A stretch of 64,000 nucleotides of DNA from Clostridiaceae bacterium Marseille-Q4143 (GCA_018228645.1 CP073693.1:3256979-3320978); one strand, 5' to 3'; counted from the stretch's first letter, positions 35,466 through 44,667 are shown. Numbers and translations: made by a program. Notes: a model not told the origin generated them from the sequence alone.

Positions 35466-36644
35466 ATGAAGGTTGTAGGTATCATCGCAGAATATAATCC
35501 TTTTCATAAGGGACATCAGTTTCATTTATCGCGTGCGCGGGAATTGACCGGTGCGGACTATGTGATTGTCGTCATGAGCGGCAATTATGTACAGCGGGGA
35601 ACGCCTGCCATGTTCGATAAATATACAAGGGCAGAGGCAGCTCTGCGAAGCGGTGCTGATCTGGTGCTGGAACTTCCTGTATCTGTCGCCACGGGAAGCG
35701 CCGAATACTTTGCAGCCGGTGCTGTGAAGATGCTGGCAGATACAGGAATCGTGACAGATCTCTGCTTCGGCAGTGAATGTGGTTCTCTTATGGATCTTCA
35801 GAAGCTGGCAGACATTCTGGCAGAGGAGCCGGAAGAATATCAGATTCTCCTTCGAAAGTATTTAAAGGAGGGAATGAATTTCCCGGCTGCCCGGGCGCAT
35901 GCCATGAAGGAATATGCACCGGATCTTGCCTCTGATCTTCTCGATGCGCCCAACAACCTGCTGGGGTTGGAATATTTGAAAGCGCTGAAACGGCTTCACA
36001 GCACGATCCTTCCTCATACCATTCAGCGGGAGGGAAATGCTTACCACGACATTACCGTTACAGACGGAAGATCTGCCTCTGCCAGCGGTATCCGGGACAC
36101 TCTGATGAAGAGTCAGGGTGTCTTCACTGACCGTATATTGCAGCAGCTTCCATTTCCGGAACTCTACAAGGACTACGAAGGACTGTCACCTGTCTCGGAG
36201 AATTCCTTTTCTCTGCCCCTTTTGCAGAAACTGCGGGCATTACAGGATCAGCCACTGGAACAGTACTTTGGTGTCAGTGCAGAGCTCTCCAATCGGATCT
36301 GGAACCGTCTGGATGAATTTTCATCCTTTTCCGGTTTTACGGATCTTCTGAAAACCCGGGAACTGACCCGCACTTCCGTAAGTCGTGCACTGCTCCATGT
36401 TTTGCTGGATGTCCGCGAATATAAGCCTGCAAGTGTATTCCGCGTACTCGGATTTCGAAAATCATCCGCCATACTGCTGAAAGAACTGAGTGCTCATGGG
36501 AATCTGCCCGTGATCACTTCCCTTTCCCAGGCTGGAATTCCACCGAAAGAGCTCTATGCAGATCATCTTTATGAATCCGTCCGTTCCCTGCTGCACGGAC
36601 GGCCCTTTCAGAATGAATACCGAAGAAAAATGCTGGTCATCTGA
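35466..36644 (+). CDS. tmcAL: tRNA(Met) cytidine acetate ligase TmcAL
   Basis: 392 residues from ATG 35466 (MKVVGIIAEYNPFHKGHQFH), with AGGGAG upstream; the frame extends back to 35430 without a ribosome site. The HxGH nucleotidyltransferase motif is in NPFHKGHQFHL, followed by VVMSGNYVQRGTPAMFDKY. This family forms N4-acetylcytidine at the wobble position of elongator tRNA-Met from acetate and ATP. It is 18 nt ahead of the kinase gene and may be cotranscribed with it. Confidence 0.92.
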   Translation: MKVVGIIAEYNPFHKGHQFHLSRARELTGADYVIVVMSGNYVQRGTPAMFDKYTRAEAALRSGADLVLELPVSVATGSAEYFAAGAVKMLADTGIVTDLCFGSECGSLMDLQKLADILAEEPEEYQILLRKYLKEGMNFPAARAHAMKEYAPDLASDLLDAPNNLLGLEYLKALKRLHSTILPHTIQREGNAYHDITVTDGRSASASGIRDTLMKSQGVFTDRILQQLPFPELYKDYEGLSPVSENSFSLPLLQKLRALQDQPLEQYFGVSAELSNRIWNRLDEFSSFSGFTDLLKTRELTRTSVSRALLHVLLDVREYKPASVFRVLGFRKSSAILLKELSAHGNLPVITSLSQAGIPPKELYADHLYESVRSLLHGRPFQNEYRRKMLVI

Positions 36645-36662
36645 CCACAGGAGGTTCTGCTT

Positions 36663-37829
36663 TTGAAAAATTATATCTGGAAACTGTTCACCAATTTTGT
36701 GGAACGAATTTCGCGCACCCATACCTTTCATGCCCATTTCAGTCTGCTCTTTACCATTTGGGCCATGGCGCTGGCTACCGGGATTTCTTCCATCTACCAC
36801 CATGTCAATCCTACCGGTTCTGCCAATGTGGCGTTGATTTACATTCTGACCATTATCATAATTTCCTACCATACGGACAAATACCGGTACGGCATTATCT
36901 CCGGTATTATCAGTGTCTTTTTTATTAACTATCAGTTCACTTACCCATTTGGCCAGTTCAGCTTTGCTGTGTCCGGATATCCCTTCACCTTTATGGTCAT
37001 GTACTTCATTTCTATTTTGACCAGTGCTACCACCTTCCGCATGAAAGATCAGGCACGAAAAATTAATGAAGCAGAAAAGTTTCTGGCTGAAGCAGAAAAA
37101 GAAAAGCTTCGCGCCAACCTGCTGAGGGCGGTTTCCCATGATCTTAGAACCCCTCTCACCAGCATGATCGGAGCCAGCTCTTCTTATCTGGAAAACGAAG
37201 CCGCTCTTCCACCGAAAGAAAAACGGGAACTGGTCTCTGAAATCTATGAAGATGCCAACTGGCTGCTTCATATGGTGGAGAATCTTCTGTCCGTCACCCG
37301 GATTACCGACGGCGGAGCAAGTGTTCTGAAAAAAACACCAGAGGCTGCAGAAGAAGTGCTCTTTGATGCAGTGTCCACTTCTCGAAAACGATACCCGGAC
37401 CTGCAGATTAAGACCGTCATTCCCGATGAATTCGTAACTGCTCCCATGGATCCGCTGCTCATAAAGCAGGTGCTCCTGAATCTCATTGAAAATGCATATT
37501 TTCATGCCCGCAGCACAAAACCGTTGGAATGTACCTTAAGCAGTACCGAAGATGCCATCAAATTCTGCATCCGTGACTATGGAACCGGAATTGCCCCGGA
37601 CCGTCTGTCAGGTATCTTTGACGCGGTTCCGTCTGCTCCCAGCTCTGCTGCATCCACTGTGGATACCCGCAAAGGCATGGGCATTGGGCTTTCTATTTGC
37701 AAAGCCATCGTCAATGCCCATAACGGGGAGATTACCGCACGCAATCTCACCGAAGGAGCTGAATTCTGTTTTACTATTCCGAAGGAGGAAATCCATCATG
37801 AAACCTACGATCCGAATCCTCGTCATTGA
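36663..37829 (+). CDS. KdpD-like sensor histidine kinase lacking the N-terminal KdpD and USP domains
   Basis: 388 residues from TTG 36663, 8 nt after AGGAGG. About three to four membrane helices in the first 120 residues resemble the DUF4118 membrane block of KdpD (ISSIYHHVNPTGSANVALIY). Then come a helix, the H-box with His159 (RAVSHDLRTPLTSMIGASSS), an N-box (LLNLIENAYFHA) and the G-box (GMGIGLSICKAIV). True KdpD is about 900 residues, with a nucleotide-binding KdpD domain and a USP domain at the N-terminus; these are absent. No kdpFABC genes are in view, so the regulated target is unknown. Confidence 0.88.
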   Translation: MKNYIWKLFTNFVERISRTHTFHAHFSLLFTIWAMALATGISSIYHHVNPTGSANVALIYILTIIIISYHTDKYRYGIISGIISVFFINYQFTYPFGQFSFAVSGYPFTFMVMYFISILTSATTFRMKDQARKINEAEKFLAEAEKEKLRANLLRAVSHDLRTPLTSMIGASSSYLENEAALPPKEKRELVSEIYEDANWLLHMVENLLSVTRITDGGASVLKKTPEAAEEVLFDAVSTSRKRYPDLQIKTVIPDEFVTAPMDPLLIKQVLLNLIENAYFHARSTKPLECTLSSTEDAIKFCIRDYGTGIAPDRLSGIFDAVPSAPSSAASTVDTRKGMGIGLSICKAIVNAHNGEITARNLTEGAEFCFTIPKEEIHHETYDPNPRH

Positions 37830-38505
37830 AGATGAGCGAAATATTCTGAGCTTTATTACTTCTGTCCTGGAATCTCAAAACTACCAGGTAATTTCTGCTT
37901 CAAACGCTACGGAAGGACTTTCCCAAGCCGCTTCTTCCACGCCTGATCTGATCCTTTTAGATCTGGGACTTCCAGATCTGGATGGAACAGAAGTGATTCA
38001 GAAAATAAGAACCTGGTCCGCAGTTCCCATTCTCGTGATCTCTGCCCGTACTCAGGAGCAGGACAAGGTACTTGCACTGGATCTGGGCGCTGATGACTAC
38101 ATCACAAAACCCTTTGGCAATTCCGAGCTTCTGGCAAGAATTCGGACAGCCCTCCGCCATACCATGCAGCACCAGACAGGCAGCGATCCGCTCCTCCATC
38201 CCTATCACCATAGCGGACTGACCATTGATTTTGAAAAACGACTGGTCACCAGAGACGAAACGGACATCCATCTGACTCAGAACGAATACAAAATCGTGGC
38301 GCTTCTGGCTCAGAACAGTGGCCGCGTACTCACTTATGATAAACTGATTGAATATGTATGGGGACCTTATTCCGAAAATGACAACACCAGTCTCCGGGTA
38401 CATATGGCAAATATCCGAAGAAAACTGGAGCCAAACCCTGCAGAGCCAATTTATCTTTTTACTGAAATCGGAGTTGGCTACCGCATGGCAGAAGAAGACA
38501 CATAA
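37798..38505 (+). CDS. KdpE-like OmpR-family response regulator
   Basis: 235 residues from ATG 37798, 8 nt after GAAGGAGG and overlapping the kinase by 32 nt. The receiver domain has the acidic pair in VIEDERNIL, the phospho-acceptor Asp55 in LILLDLGLPDLDG and the Lys in DDYITKPFG. The winged-helix domain ends with LRVHMANIRRKLEP and TEIGVGYRMAE. KdpE-like, but no potassium transport genes are nearby. Its 3' end is 15 nt from a strong hairpin that also terminates the opposite-strand RNA. Confidence 0.92.
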   Translation: MKPTIRILVIEDERNILSFITSVLESQNYQVISASNATEGLSQAASSTPDLILLDLGLPDLDGTEVIQKIRTWSAVPILVISARTQEQDKVLALDLGADDYITKPFGNSELLARIRTALRHTMQHQTGSDPLLHPYHHSGLTIDFEKRLVTRDETDIHLTQNEYKIVALLAQNSGRVLTYDKLIEYVWGPYSENDNTSLRVHMANIRRKLEPNPAEPIYLFTEIGVGYRMAEEDT

Positions 38506-38519
38506 GATGTGCTGATAAT

Positions 38520-38573
38520 AATGACCCCTCCGGGAGGCAGGATGTTCAGGAACCTGCGCCCGGAGGGGTCATT
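38520..38573. terminator. 15-bp hairpin between the kdpE-like gene and the opposite-strand B12 RNA
   Basis: Perfect 15-bp arms (38520-38534 with 38559-38573, AATGACCCCTCCGGG) plus an inner GCAGG/CCTGC pairing. It follows the stop of the regulator gene by 14 nt and lies at the end of the riboswitch transcript on the other strand. The U-tract is poor on both sides (ATTGTCTG on plus, ATTATTATC on minus), so termination is likely but not certain. Confidence 0.65.
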
Positions 38574-38774
38574 GTCTGTTGCTGGACTGATGTGCCATTC
38601 ATATGCGATGAATATGGAGGATAACGCATATACACCAGTCATATATTCGTGCATTCTGCATGAGATTTCACATAAATAAAAAACTGCCGCTATAACCCAC
38701 AAGCCGACATTTCGCAAAATGAAGTGCGCCATTCACTCCATCTGTTGGATGTTAAGCCTTGCTCGGAAGCTCAT

Positions 38775-38970
38775 CTCATATACCAAGCAGGTTTCCTGAC
38801 TTACGGATACCAACGTCTGTCCTCCCCTTCTCACATGTATGATTGGGTTATGCAATGGGATTTTGAAAACAGACTCTCCGAATACAGTGACCGGATCGCT
38901 CAGGACTCACACCTGATTCCCTTTTCGTACCTGTTGTATGGTAGGTACGCACTTGATACAGCACTCTCTG
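38775..38970 (-). promoter_or_regulatory. Second cobalamin riboswitch, with no gene downstream
   Basis: On the minus strand: AAAAGGGAATCAGGTGTGAG, then GCGATCCGGTCACTGTATTC, a variable arm, and the B12 box AAGTCAGGAAACCTGC at 38788-38803. The order matches the cobalamin riboswitch family and the copy before cbiF. One core position differs: GTCACTG in place of GCCACTG (38885-38891). The aptamer points toward the 3' end of the convergent kdpE-like gene; nothing on its strand between here and 37,800 looks like a protein gene. Confidence 0.9.
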
Positions 38971-38980
38971 CACATTTTTG

Positions 38981-39009
38981 ATTATAGACGACAGCAGCCG
39001 AACTGTCAA
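38981..39009 (-). promoter_or_regulatory. Perfect consensus sigma-A promoter of the orphan riboswitch
   Basis: TTGACA (39004-39009), 17 nt, TATAAT (38981-38986) on the minus strand, an exact match to the consensus at both boxes and at spacer length. It starts 67 nt past the stop of the UPF0210 gene, so the riboswitch RNA has its own strong promoter. Confidence 0.88.
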
Positions 39010-39075
39010 GAGTTTTGGGATAATTTTCCCAATTTTCTTTTCCAGCCCGGCTGTTTCATTGGCAATTATTACCTT

Positions 39076-40440
39076 TTAGTTCTTAAAACTGTGAATCGGA
39101 GCCGGTATTCTTCCGGTTCTTCCTACAAATGCGTCGCAGGAGAAATTATTTACCGGCATGATCGGTGCATAGCCAAGCAATCCACCAAACTCTACCATCT
39201 CACCTACACCTTTTCCGATAACCGGAATCAGACGAACTGCCGTTGTCTTCTGGTTAACCATACCGATTGCCATCTCGTCAGCAATAATACCAGAAATGGT
39301 AGTTGCTTTTGTGTCACCCGGAATAGCAATCATATCAAGACCTACAGAGCAGACACAGGTCATAGCTTCCAATTTTTCCAACGTAAGTGCTCCCGCCTGT
39401 ACGGCATCAATCATTCCCTGATCTTCACTGACCGGAATAAATGCACCGCTTAAGCCGCCTACATAAGAAGATGCCATAACGCCGCCCTTCTTTACCTGGT
39501 CATTTAAAAGCGCCAGAGCTGCAGTGGTACCCGGTGCTCCTGCATGCTCCAGACCAATCTCCTCCAGAATCTCAGCGACGCTGTCTCCAATGGCCGGAGT
39601 CGGTGCCAGCGAAAGATCGATAATACCGAATGGAATTCCCATTCTTCTGGATGCTTCCTGAGCTACCAGCTGACCAACACGGGTAATCTTAAATGCAGTT
39701 TTCTTAATCGTCTCACAAAGTACCTCAAAATTTTCTCCACGAACCTGGGAAAGGGCCTTCTTTACAACACCAGGACCACTGACACCCACATTGATGACAG
39801 CATCTCCCTCAGTTACTCCATGGAAAGCACCTGCCATGAACGGGTTATCATCTGGTGCATTGCAGAAAATAACCAGCTTTGCACAGCCAAGAGAATCATT
39901 CTCCTTCGTCATTTCTGCAGTTTCTTTTACAATTTCACCCATCAGACGGACTGCATCCATATCAATACCGGTCTTGGTGGAACCCACATTGACAGAACTG
40001 CAGACACGTTCCGTCTCTGCCAGTGCCTTCGGGATGGCACGCATAAGAAGCTCGTCACTCTTCGTCATTCCCTTGGAAACCAGTGCAGAAAATCCGCCCA
40101 GGAAGTTAACGCCTACCGTATGGGCTGCCTTATCCAGCACCTTTGCAATCTCCACATAATCATCCGGTGTCTTGCAGGCCGGTCCACCGACCAGAGCAAT
40201 CGGAGTTACGGAAATACGTTTATTAACAATGGGAATTCCGTACTGCGCCTCGATGGATTTTCCAGTGGATACCAGATCTTTGGCCATCGTGGTGATCTTC
40301 TCATAAATATTTTTCTTCAAAATCTCAAGGTCAGAATCAATGCAGTCCAGAAGGCTAATGCCCAGCGTAATGGTACGTACATCCAGATTCTCTTCCTCGA
40401 TCATTTTATTGGTCTCAAGAACTTCTGTAATATTGATCAT
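39076..40440 (-). CDS. PFL family protein, UPF0210 (DUF711)
   Basis: 454 residues, cytoplasmic. Conserved blocks include [20 protein letters not shown] at the start, [54 protein letters not shown] and [20 protein letters not shown]. This family is similar in fold to pyruvate formate-lyase-like barrels, but its activity is unknown and the glycyl-radical loop is not seen. It is nearly always paired with a small ACT-domain gene, as here (17 nt upstream). Confidence 0.92.
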   Translation of the reverse strand: MINITEVLETNKMIEEENLDVRTITLGISLLDCIDSDLEILKKNIYEKITTMAKDLVSTGKSIEAQYGIPIVNKRISVTPIALVGGPACKTPDDYVEIAKVLDKAAHTVGVNFLGGFSALVSKGMTKSDELLMRAIPKALAETERVCSSVNVGSTKTGIDMDAVRLMGEIVKETAEMTKENDSLGCAKLVIFCNAPDDNPFMAGAFHGVTEGDAVINVGVSGPGVVKKALSQVRGENFEVLCETIKKTAFKITRVGQLVAQEASRRMGIPFGIIDLSLAPTPAIGDSVAEILEEIGLEHAGAPGTTAALALLNDQVKKGGVMASSYVGGLSGAFIPVSEDQGMIDAVQAGALTLEKLEAMTCVCSVGLDMIAIPGDTKATTISGIIADEMAIGMVNQKTTAVRLIPVIGKGVGEMVEFGGLLGYAPIMPVNNFSCDAFVGRTGRIPAPIHSFKN

Positions 40441-40457
40441 AGTCTTCTTATCTCTCC

Positions 40458-40730
40458 TTAGATACGATGCATCATGTTAAAGATATCTTCATGCTGACAG
40501 CGGATCACTACGCCGATCTCCTGTCCCAGTGCACCGAGATCACTGGAAAGCTCTGTCACATCTCCTGCCTGTGCAGCGTCCACGATCATCATCATATTGA
40601 AATAACCGTCAACGATGGTCTGGGAAATGTCCAGAATGTTTACCTGATGTTCTGCGAGATACGTGCAGACTTTTGCAATAATGCCTACTGTATCGTGTCC
40701 TACTACTGTGATAATAAATTTGTTTTTCAT
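40458..40730 (-). CDS. ACT domain protein, UPF0237
   Basis: 90 residues, a single ACT domain: [20 protein letters not shown] at the start, then [20 protein letters not shown]. Such stand-alone ACT proteins bind small ligands, often amino acids. The tight pairing with the UPF0210 gene suggests it regulates or senses for that protein. Ligand unknown. Confidence 0.93.
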   Translation of the reverse strand: MKNKFIITVVGHDTVGIIAKVCTYLAEHQVNILDISQTIVDGYFNMMMIVDAAQAGDVTELSSDLGALGQEIGVVIRCQHEDIFNMMHRI

Positions 40731-40749
40731 AGGTTCTCCTCCATATTGG

Positions 40750-41547
40750 TTAGAAATTACATACTCCGGAGCATTGTTCCCTGTCTGCTACCTGAATATC
40801 AAAATCTCCGGATTTATAATCCACCGGATCCAGCTCAATTTCCAGACGTACCGTCTCATAAGCCAGTTCCGCGTAGTTATTTTCTTTGCTCAGATGTCCG
40901 AGGTAAATCTTCTTAATATTATCATGCAGAATTCTGCAAAGAAGCTGTCCGGCACTCTCGTTGGACAGATGTCCCCTCTCTCCTAAAATCCTCTGTTTTA
41001 AAGGATAAGGATAAGGTCCTACCTGAAGCATCTGAATATCGTGGTTCGCCTCCAGAAGAACTGTATCCAGTCCCTTAAGATGTTCCACAATATAATCGTT
41101 ATAGACCCCCATGTCCGTGGCTACCGCCGTACTCTTCTCTCCGCACTCAAATCGATAAGCCACCGGTTCCGCCGCATCATGAGAAATAGCGAATGGTTCC
41201 ACCTTCATATCCCCTATGAAAAAATCTTCATCAGCATGCACCACATGGTACAGTCCTTCGTCTATGGTTCCAAGACTGCTCATAGACTTCATCTGACGGA
41301 TCGTGCCTTCCGTTGCATAGATCGGCACACCATATCTTCTGGCCAGAACACCCACTCCCTTAATATGATCTGAATGCTCATGGGTAATCAAAAGCCCCTG
41401 AATGTCGCTTCCTTCCAGCTCCAGTTCCTTTAAACCCGCTTCGACCCGTTTCGCGCTGATGCCCGCATCCACCAGCAGATGGGTATTGTCACTTCCTGTA
41501 TAAATACAGTTTCCGCTGCTTCCGCTGGCAATACTGCATAATCTCAT
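40750..41547 (-). CDS. MBL-fold metallohydrolase, YycJ/WalJ-like
   Basis: 265 residues. Opens MRLCSIASGSSGNCIYTGSD, with the metal site THEHSDHIKGVGVLARRYGV and later His/Asp ligands in ISHDAAEPVAYRF and LEANHDIQML. This matches the YycJ (WalJ) branch of metallo-beta-lactamase-fold nucleases, usually beside walRK. No walRK is adjacent here; the gene is next to coaE and polA. It abuts coaE with no gap. Confidence 0.88.
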   Translation of the reverse strand: MRLCSIASGSSGNCIYTGSDNTHLLVDAGISAKRVEAGLKELELEGSDIQGLLITHEHSDHIKGVGVLARRYGVPIYATEGTIRQMKSMSSLGTIDEGLYHVVHADEDFFIGDMKVEPFAISHDAAEPVAYRFECGEKSTAVATDMGVYNDYIVEHLKGLDTVLLEANHDIQMLQVGPYPYPLKQRILGERGHLSNESAGQLLCRILHDNIKKIYLGHLSKENNYAELAYETVRLEIELDPVDYKSGDFDIQVADREQCSGVCNF

Positions 41548-42135
41548 CTATTCCTTCATCCTTCTGTCTATCTGTCGAAATGTCTCTTCCTCACTGCCGT
41601 TATTATCAATCATAAACATACAGCGCTTCTGAAATTCTTCATGTGTTTTCTGGCTTCGGAAGATCTGATCTATCCTCTCGTCGCTGTAACCGCGGCTTTC
41701 CTTCAGTCTTTGACGCCGAATTTTTTCATCTGTATAAATATACCATGTTTCATCACAGAATGCATCATAATTTTCTTCCAGAAATAAGGCAGCTTCTACT
41801 ACAGCAGAGGACAAATGTGATAATTTCGCCTCTTCCAGCCGCCGCAGAATTTCCTGCCGCACCGCCGGATGGATGATCCGGTTCAGAATCATGCGTTTCT
41901 TCTCATCCGCAAATACGATAGCTCCCAATGCTTTCCGGTCAATGGTTTTGTCTTCACTTACTATTTCCTGACCAAACGCCTTTACTACCTGCTCATAAGC
42001 TTCATGACCTGGTTCCATCACTTCATGACCTACCAGATCCGCCAGGATAAGCTTCGCTCCGTAACGTTTTTCCAGATAGTTCAGCACCGTACTCTTGCCG
42101 GCTCCCACACCGCCGGTTACTCCGATAATTTTCAT
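41548..42135 (-). CDS. coaE: Dephospho-CoA kinase
   Basis: Final step of coenzyme A synthesis, phosphorylating the 3'-hydroxyl of dephospho-CoA. 195 residues with the P-loop GVTGGVGAGKSTVLNYL, the LADLVGHEVMEPG block, IHPAVRQEI and a C-terminal R-x-x-Q-R pattern (RRQRLKESRGYSDERI). It lies 3 nt after polA, a common pairing in Firmicutes. Confidence 0.95.
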   Translation of the reverse strand: MKIIGVTGGVGAGKSTVLNYLEKRYGAKLILADLVGHEVMEPGHEAYEQVVKAFGQEIVSEDKTIDRKALGAIVFADEKKRMILNRIIHPAVRQEILRRLEEAKLSHLSSAVVEAALFLEENYDAFCDETWYIYTDEKIRRQRLKESRGYSDERIDQIFRSQKTHEEFQKRCMFMIDNNGSEEETFRQIDRRMKE

Positions 42136-42138
42136 CTG

Positions 42139-44667
42139 TTATTTCGCCTCATACCAGTTTTTTCCTCTGTGGAGATCGATTTCCAGCGGAACCCGCAAAG
42201 ACGCGGCCTGCTGCATCTCCTCCCGCAAAATTTCTTCTACCCGGTCTGCTTCAGAAAGCTTTGCCTCCACCAGTAATTCATCGTGCACCTGCAGGATCAG
42301 CCTTGATTTCATTCTCTCTTCCCGTAACCGGTCATGTACCCGGTTCATGGCAATCTTGATAATGTCCGCTGCCGTTCCCTGAATAGGGGAATTCATGGCC
42401 ACACGCTCTCCAAAAGATCGCTGCATAAAGTTAGAAGATTTCAATTCCGGAACCGGTCTTCTCCTGCCGTACATGGTGGTCACATAACCTTCCTCTTTCG
42501 CATGCTCTACCAGTCCATCCAGATAAGACTTGATTCCCGGATAGGTTTCAAAATATCGTTCAATATATTCTTTGGCTTCTTTGGTGGAAATGCTCAGATC
42601 CTGAGACAGCCCAAAAGAACTGATTCCATATACAATACCAAAATTAACTGCTTTCGCATTTCTACGCTGCTGCGGTGTCACCTCATCAATGGGTACGTGA
42701 AATACCTGAGAAGCAGTCAAACGATGAATATCCTCTGCCTGCTGATAAGCCTCAATCAGTTTCTCATCCCCGGACATATGAGCCAGCACACGAAGTTCAA
42801 TCTGGGAATAATCCGCATCCAGGAAAATACAATCCTCCGCCGGAATAAAGACCTTTCGGATCAGTCGTCCAAGCTCCATACGTACCGGAATATTCTGAAG
42901 GTTCGGCTCCGTACTGCTGATCCTTCCGGTGGCTGTAATGGTCTGGTTAAATTTACTGTGAATTCTTCCATCCTTCGCAATGCAGCCAGCCAGTCCGTCC
43001 GCATAAGTGGATTTTAATTTGGTCAGCTGACGGTATTCCAGAATATCCCTCACTATAGGCTGATCGCCTGCCAGCTTTTCTAATATGTCCGCTGATGTGG
43101 AATAACCGGTCTTGGTCTTCTTACCACCCTTCATCCCCATCTTTTCAAACAAAATCACACCCAGCTGCTTGGGAGAATTTATATTAAATACCTCACCGGC
43201 TGCCTCATGAATCTTTTTCTCCAGCTCCTCAATCCGGCCAACCAGCGCTTCCCCATATTCCCGGAGTTCTTCACCATTCACCCGGATACCCGCCTGCTCC
43301 ATGTCATACAGGGTAAATACCAACGGCATCTCGATCTCATCGAACAGCTTTCTCATACCCATCTCATCCAGTTTTTTCAGAAGCTCCGGCATCTTTTTAA
43401 AAGTAGTGAGTGCCGCATACGGTTTTTTCAGATCTTCATGCTCATAGCTGCTCATGAGCGGATTGATAAGATAAGCTGCAATCTCAATATCAAACAAATG
43501 TTCCCGGCAAACCGGATGGACAAAAGCTAATAATTTTTTCACATCTGAAGCCCCGCAAAGCGGTACTTCCTCGATGATTTCTCTCAGCTTGTCCAAAAGA
43601 TATTGTTCCGTCAGAAATCCTTCCTCGGAAACGCAGAACACTTCCTGCTCTGAATCTGTCAGAGATACATGCAGTCCCTCTTCATAATACAGTTCAAAGG
43701 CAATCTGCTTCTGATTTTTCAGTCGCGAAAACAGATTTTCTGCCTCGGCAAAATCGGTAACCATCGTCACTTCCGGCTCTGCCGGCTTGCCTGCTTCTGC
43801 CTCCTCAAAACGTCCCAGGAGCTTCTTAAAATTCAGTTTTCTGCACCATTCATAGGCCTCCGGCGTATAGAGGTTTGTAAGCCTTGCATCCTCAAAAGAA
43901 AGAGTAAGCGGTGCTTCCAAGCAGATGGTAGCCAGTTCTTTACTCATCTTGGCCATATCGTAATGGTTTTTCAGCGCTTCCTTTGCACGGTTTGGCTTAA
44001 TCTCCTCTACATGGGCATACGCATTTTCAATCGTGCCGTAAGCAGCGATCAGATTGGTTGCTGTCTTCTCTCCAATACCCGGTACCCCCGGAATATTATC
44101 AGAAGCATCTCCCATAAGTGCTTTTAACTCGATAATCTGGGACGGTGTTACCTGATAAGCGTCCTTTACATCCTGGGCATGATAATTTTCAATTTCCGTG
44201 ACACCTCTCTTTGTTTTCGGCATCCGGATCATAATTTTCTCTGTGGCCAGCTGCAGAAGATCCCTGTCTCCGGATACAATGACTGCATCCACGCCTGCCT
44301 CTTCGCTCTTTTTTGCTGCTGTTCCCAGCAGGTCATCCGCCTCATAACCCTCCATCATAAGCAGTGGGATACCCATGGCTGCAAGCAGTTCTTTTAATAC
44401 CGGCACCTGCTCACGCAGTTCCTCCGGCATAGGTTTTCTCGTTCCCTTATAAGCGTCGTACATTTTATGCCGAAACGTCGGTGCCTTCAGGTCAAAAGCC
44501 ACCGCCAGATATTCCGGCTTTTCCTCGTCCAGAATCCGGAACATAATATTCAGAAATCCGTAGATTCCATTGGTATGAAGTCCCTCCGCATTGGTCAGGT
44601 CCGGGACACCATAAAAGGCACGGTTGATAATACTGTGCCCATCAATCAAAACTATTTTTTCACTCAT
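42139..44667 (-). CDS. polA: DNA polymerase I
   Basis: 842 residues from ATG 44667 (MSEKIVLIDGHSIINRAFYG), with GAGGTGG upstream; the ATG at 44679 lies inside the previous gene. The 5' nuclease domain covers about 1-290 (VSGDRDLLQLA; GVPGIGEKTATNLI). The middle domain lacks the DxE motif of a proofreading exonuclease (IAFELYYEEG at that place), so 3'-5' activity is probably absent. The polymerase domain has DADYSQIELRVLAHMSGD, RRNAKAVNFGIVYGIS and LQVHDELLVEA. Confidence 0.95.
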   Translation of the reverse strand: MSEKIVLIDGHSIINRAFYGVPDLTNAEGLHTNGIYGFLNIMFRILDEEKPEYLAVAFDLKAPTFRHKMYDAYKGTRKPMPEELREQVPVLKELLAAMGIPLLMMEGYEADDLLGTAAKKSEEAGVDAVIVSGDRDLLQLATEKIMIRMPKTKRGVTEIENYHAQDVKDAYQVTPSQIIELKALMGDASDNIPGVPGIGEKTATNLIAAYGTIENAYAHVEEIKPNRAKEALKNHYDMAKMSKELATICLEAPLTLSFEDARLTNLYTPEAYEWCRKLNFKKLLGRFEEAEAGKPAEPEVTMVTDFAEAENLFSRLKNQKQIAFELYYEEGLHVSLTDSEQEVFCVSEEGFLTEQYLLDKLREIIEEVPLCGASDVKKLLAFVHPVCREHLFDIEIAAYLINPLMSSYEHEDLKKPYAALTTFKKMPELLKKLDEMGMRKLFDEIEMPLVFTLYDMEQAGIRVNGEELREYGEALVGRIEELEKKIHEAAGEVFNINSPKQLGVILFEKMGMKGGKKTKTGYSTSADILEKLAGDQPIVRDILEYRQLTKLKSTYADGLAGCIAKDGRIHSKFNQTITATGRISSTEPNLQNIPVRMELGRLIRKVFIPAEDCIFLDADYSQIELRVLAHMSGDEKLIEAYQQAEDIHRLTASQVFHVPIDEVTPQQRRNAKAVNFGIVYGISSFGLSQDLSISTKEAKEYIERYFETYPGIKSYLDGLVEHAKEEGYVTTMYGRRRPVPELKSSNFMQRSFGERVAMNSPIQGTAADIIKIAMNRVHDRLREERMKSRLILQVHDELLVEAKLSEADRVEEILREEMQQAASLRVPLEIDLHRGKNWYEAK

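Larger units (their letters stand above)
38520..38974 (-). ncRNA. Candidate B12-riboswitch-controlled small RNA
   Basis: From the predicted start near 38974 to the hairpin at 38520-38573 the transcript would be about 455 nt. Its 5' half is a cobalamin aptamer. The 3' half has no convincing gene; one 84-codon frame (38732 to 38478) runs through the terminator hairpin and has only a weak ribosome site. A stem-loop at 38585-38640 pairs GACTG/CAGTC, GTG/CAC and 7 bp of ATATGCG/CGCATAT, and on the minus strand shows UUAUCCUCCAUAUUCAU in a 17-nt loop. CCUCC is the complement of a Shine-Dalgarno sequence. A decayed leader of a lost gene is the main alternative. Confidence 0.5.

Noticed and set aside
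36462..37505. 347-codon minus-strand frame across the end of tmcAL and the kdpD-like kinase
   Set aside because: Shadow of two well-supported plus-strand genes; no recognisable domains.
38478..38732. 84-codon minus-strand frame behind the orphan riboswitch (starts MAHFILRNVG)
   Set aside because: Only a weak GGAG four bases before the ATG, one hydrophobic stretch but no family pattern, and the frame runs through the 15-bp terminator hairpin. It remains possible as a small peptide, but I do not call it.
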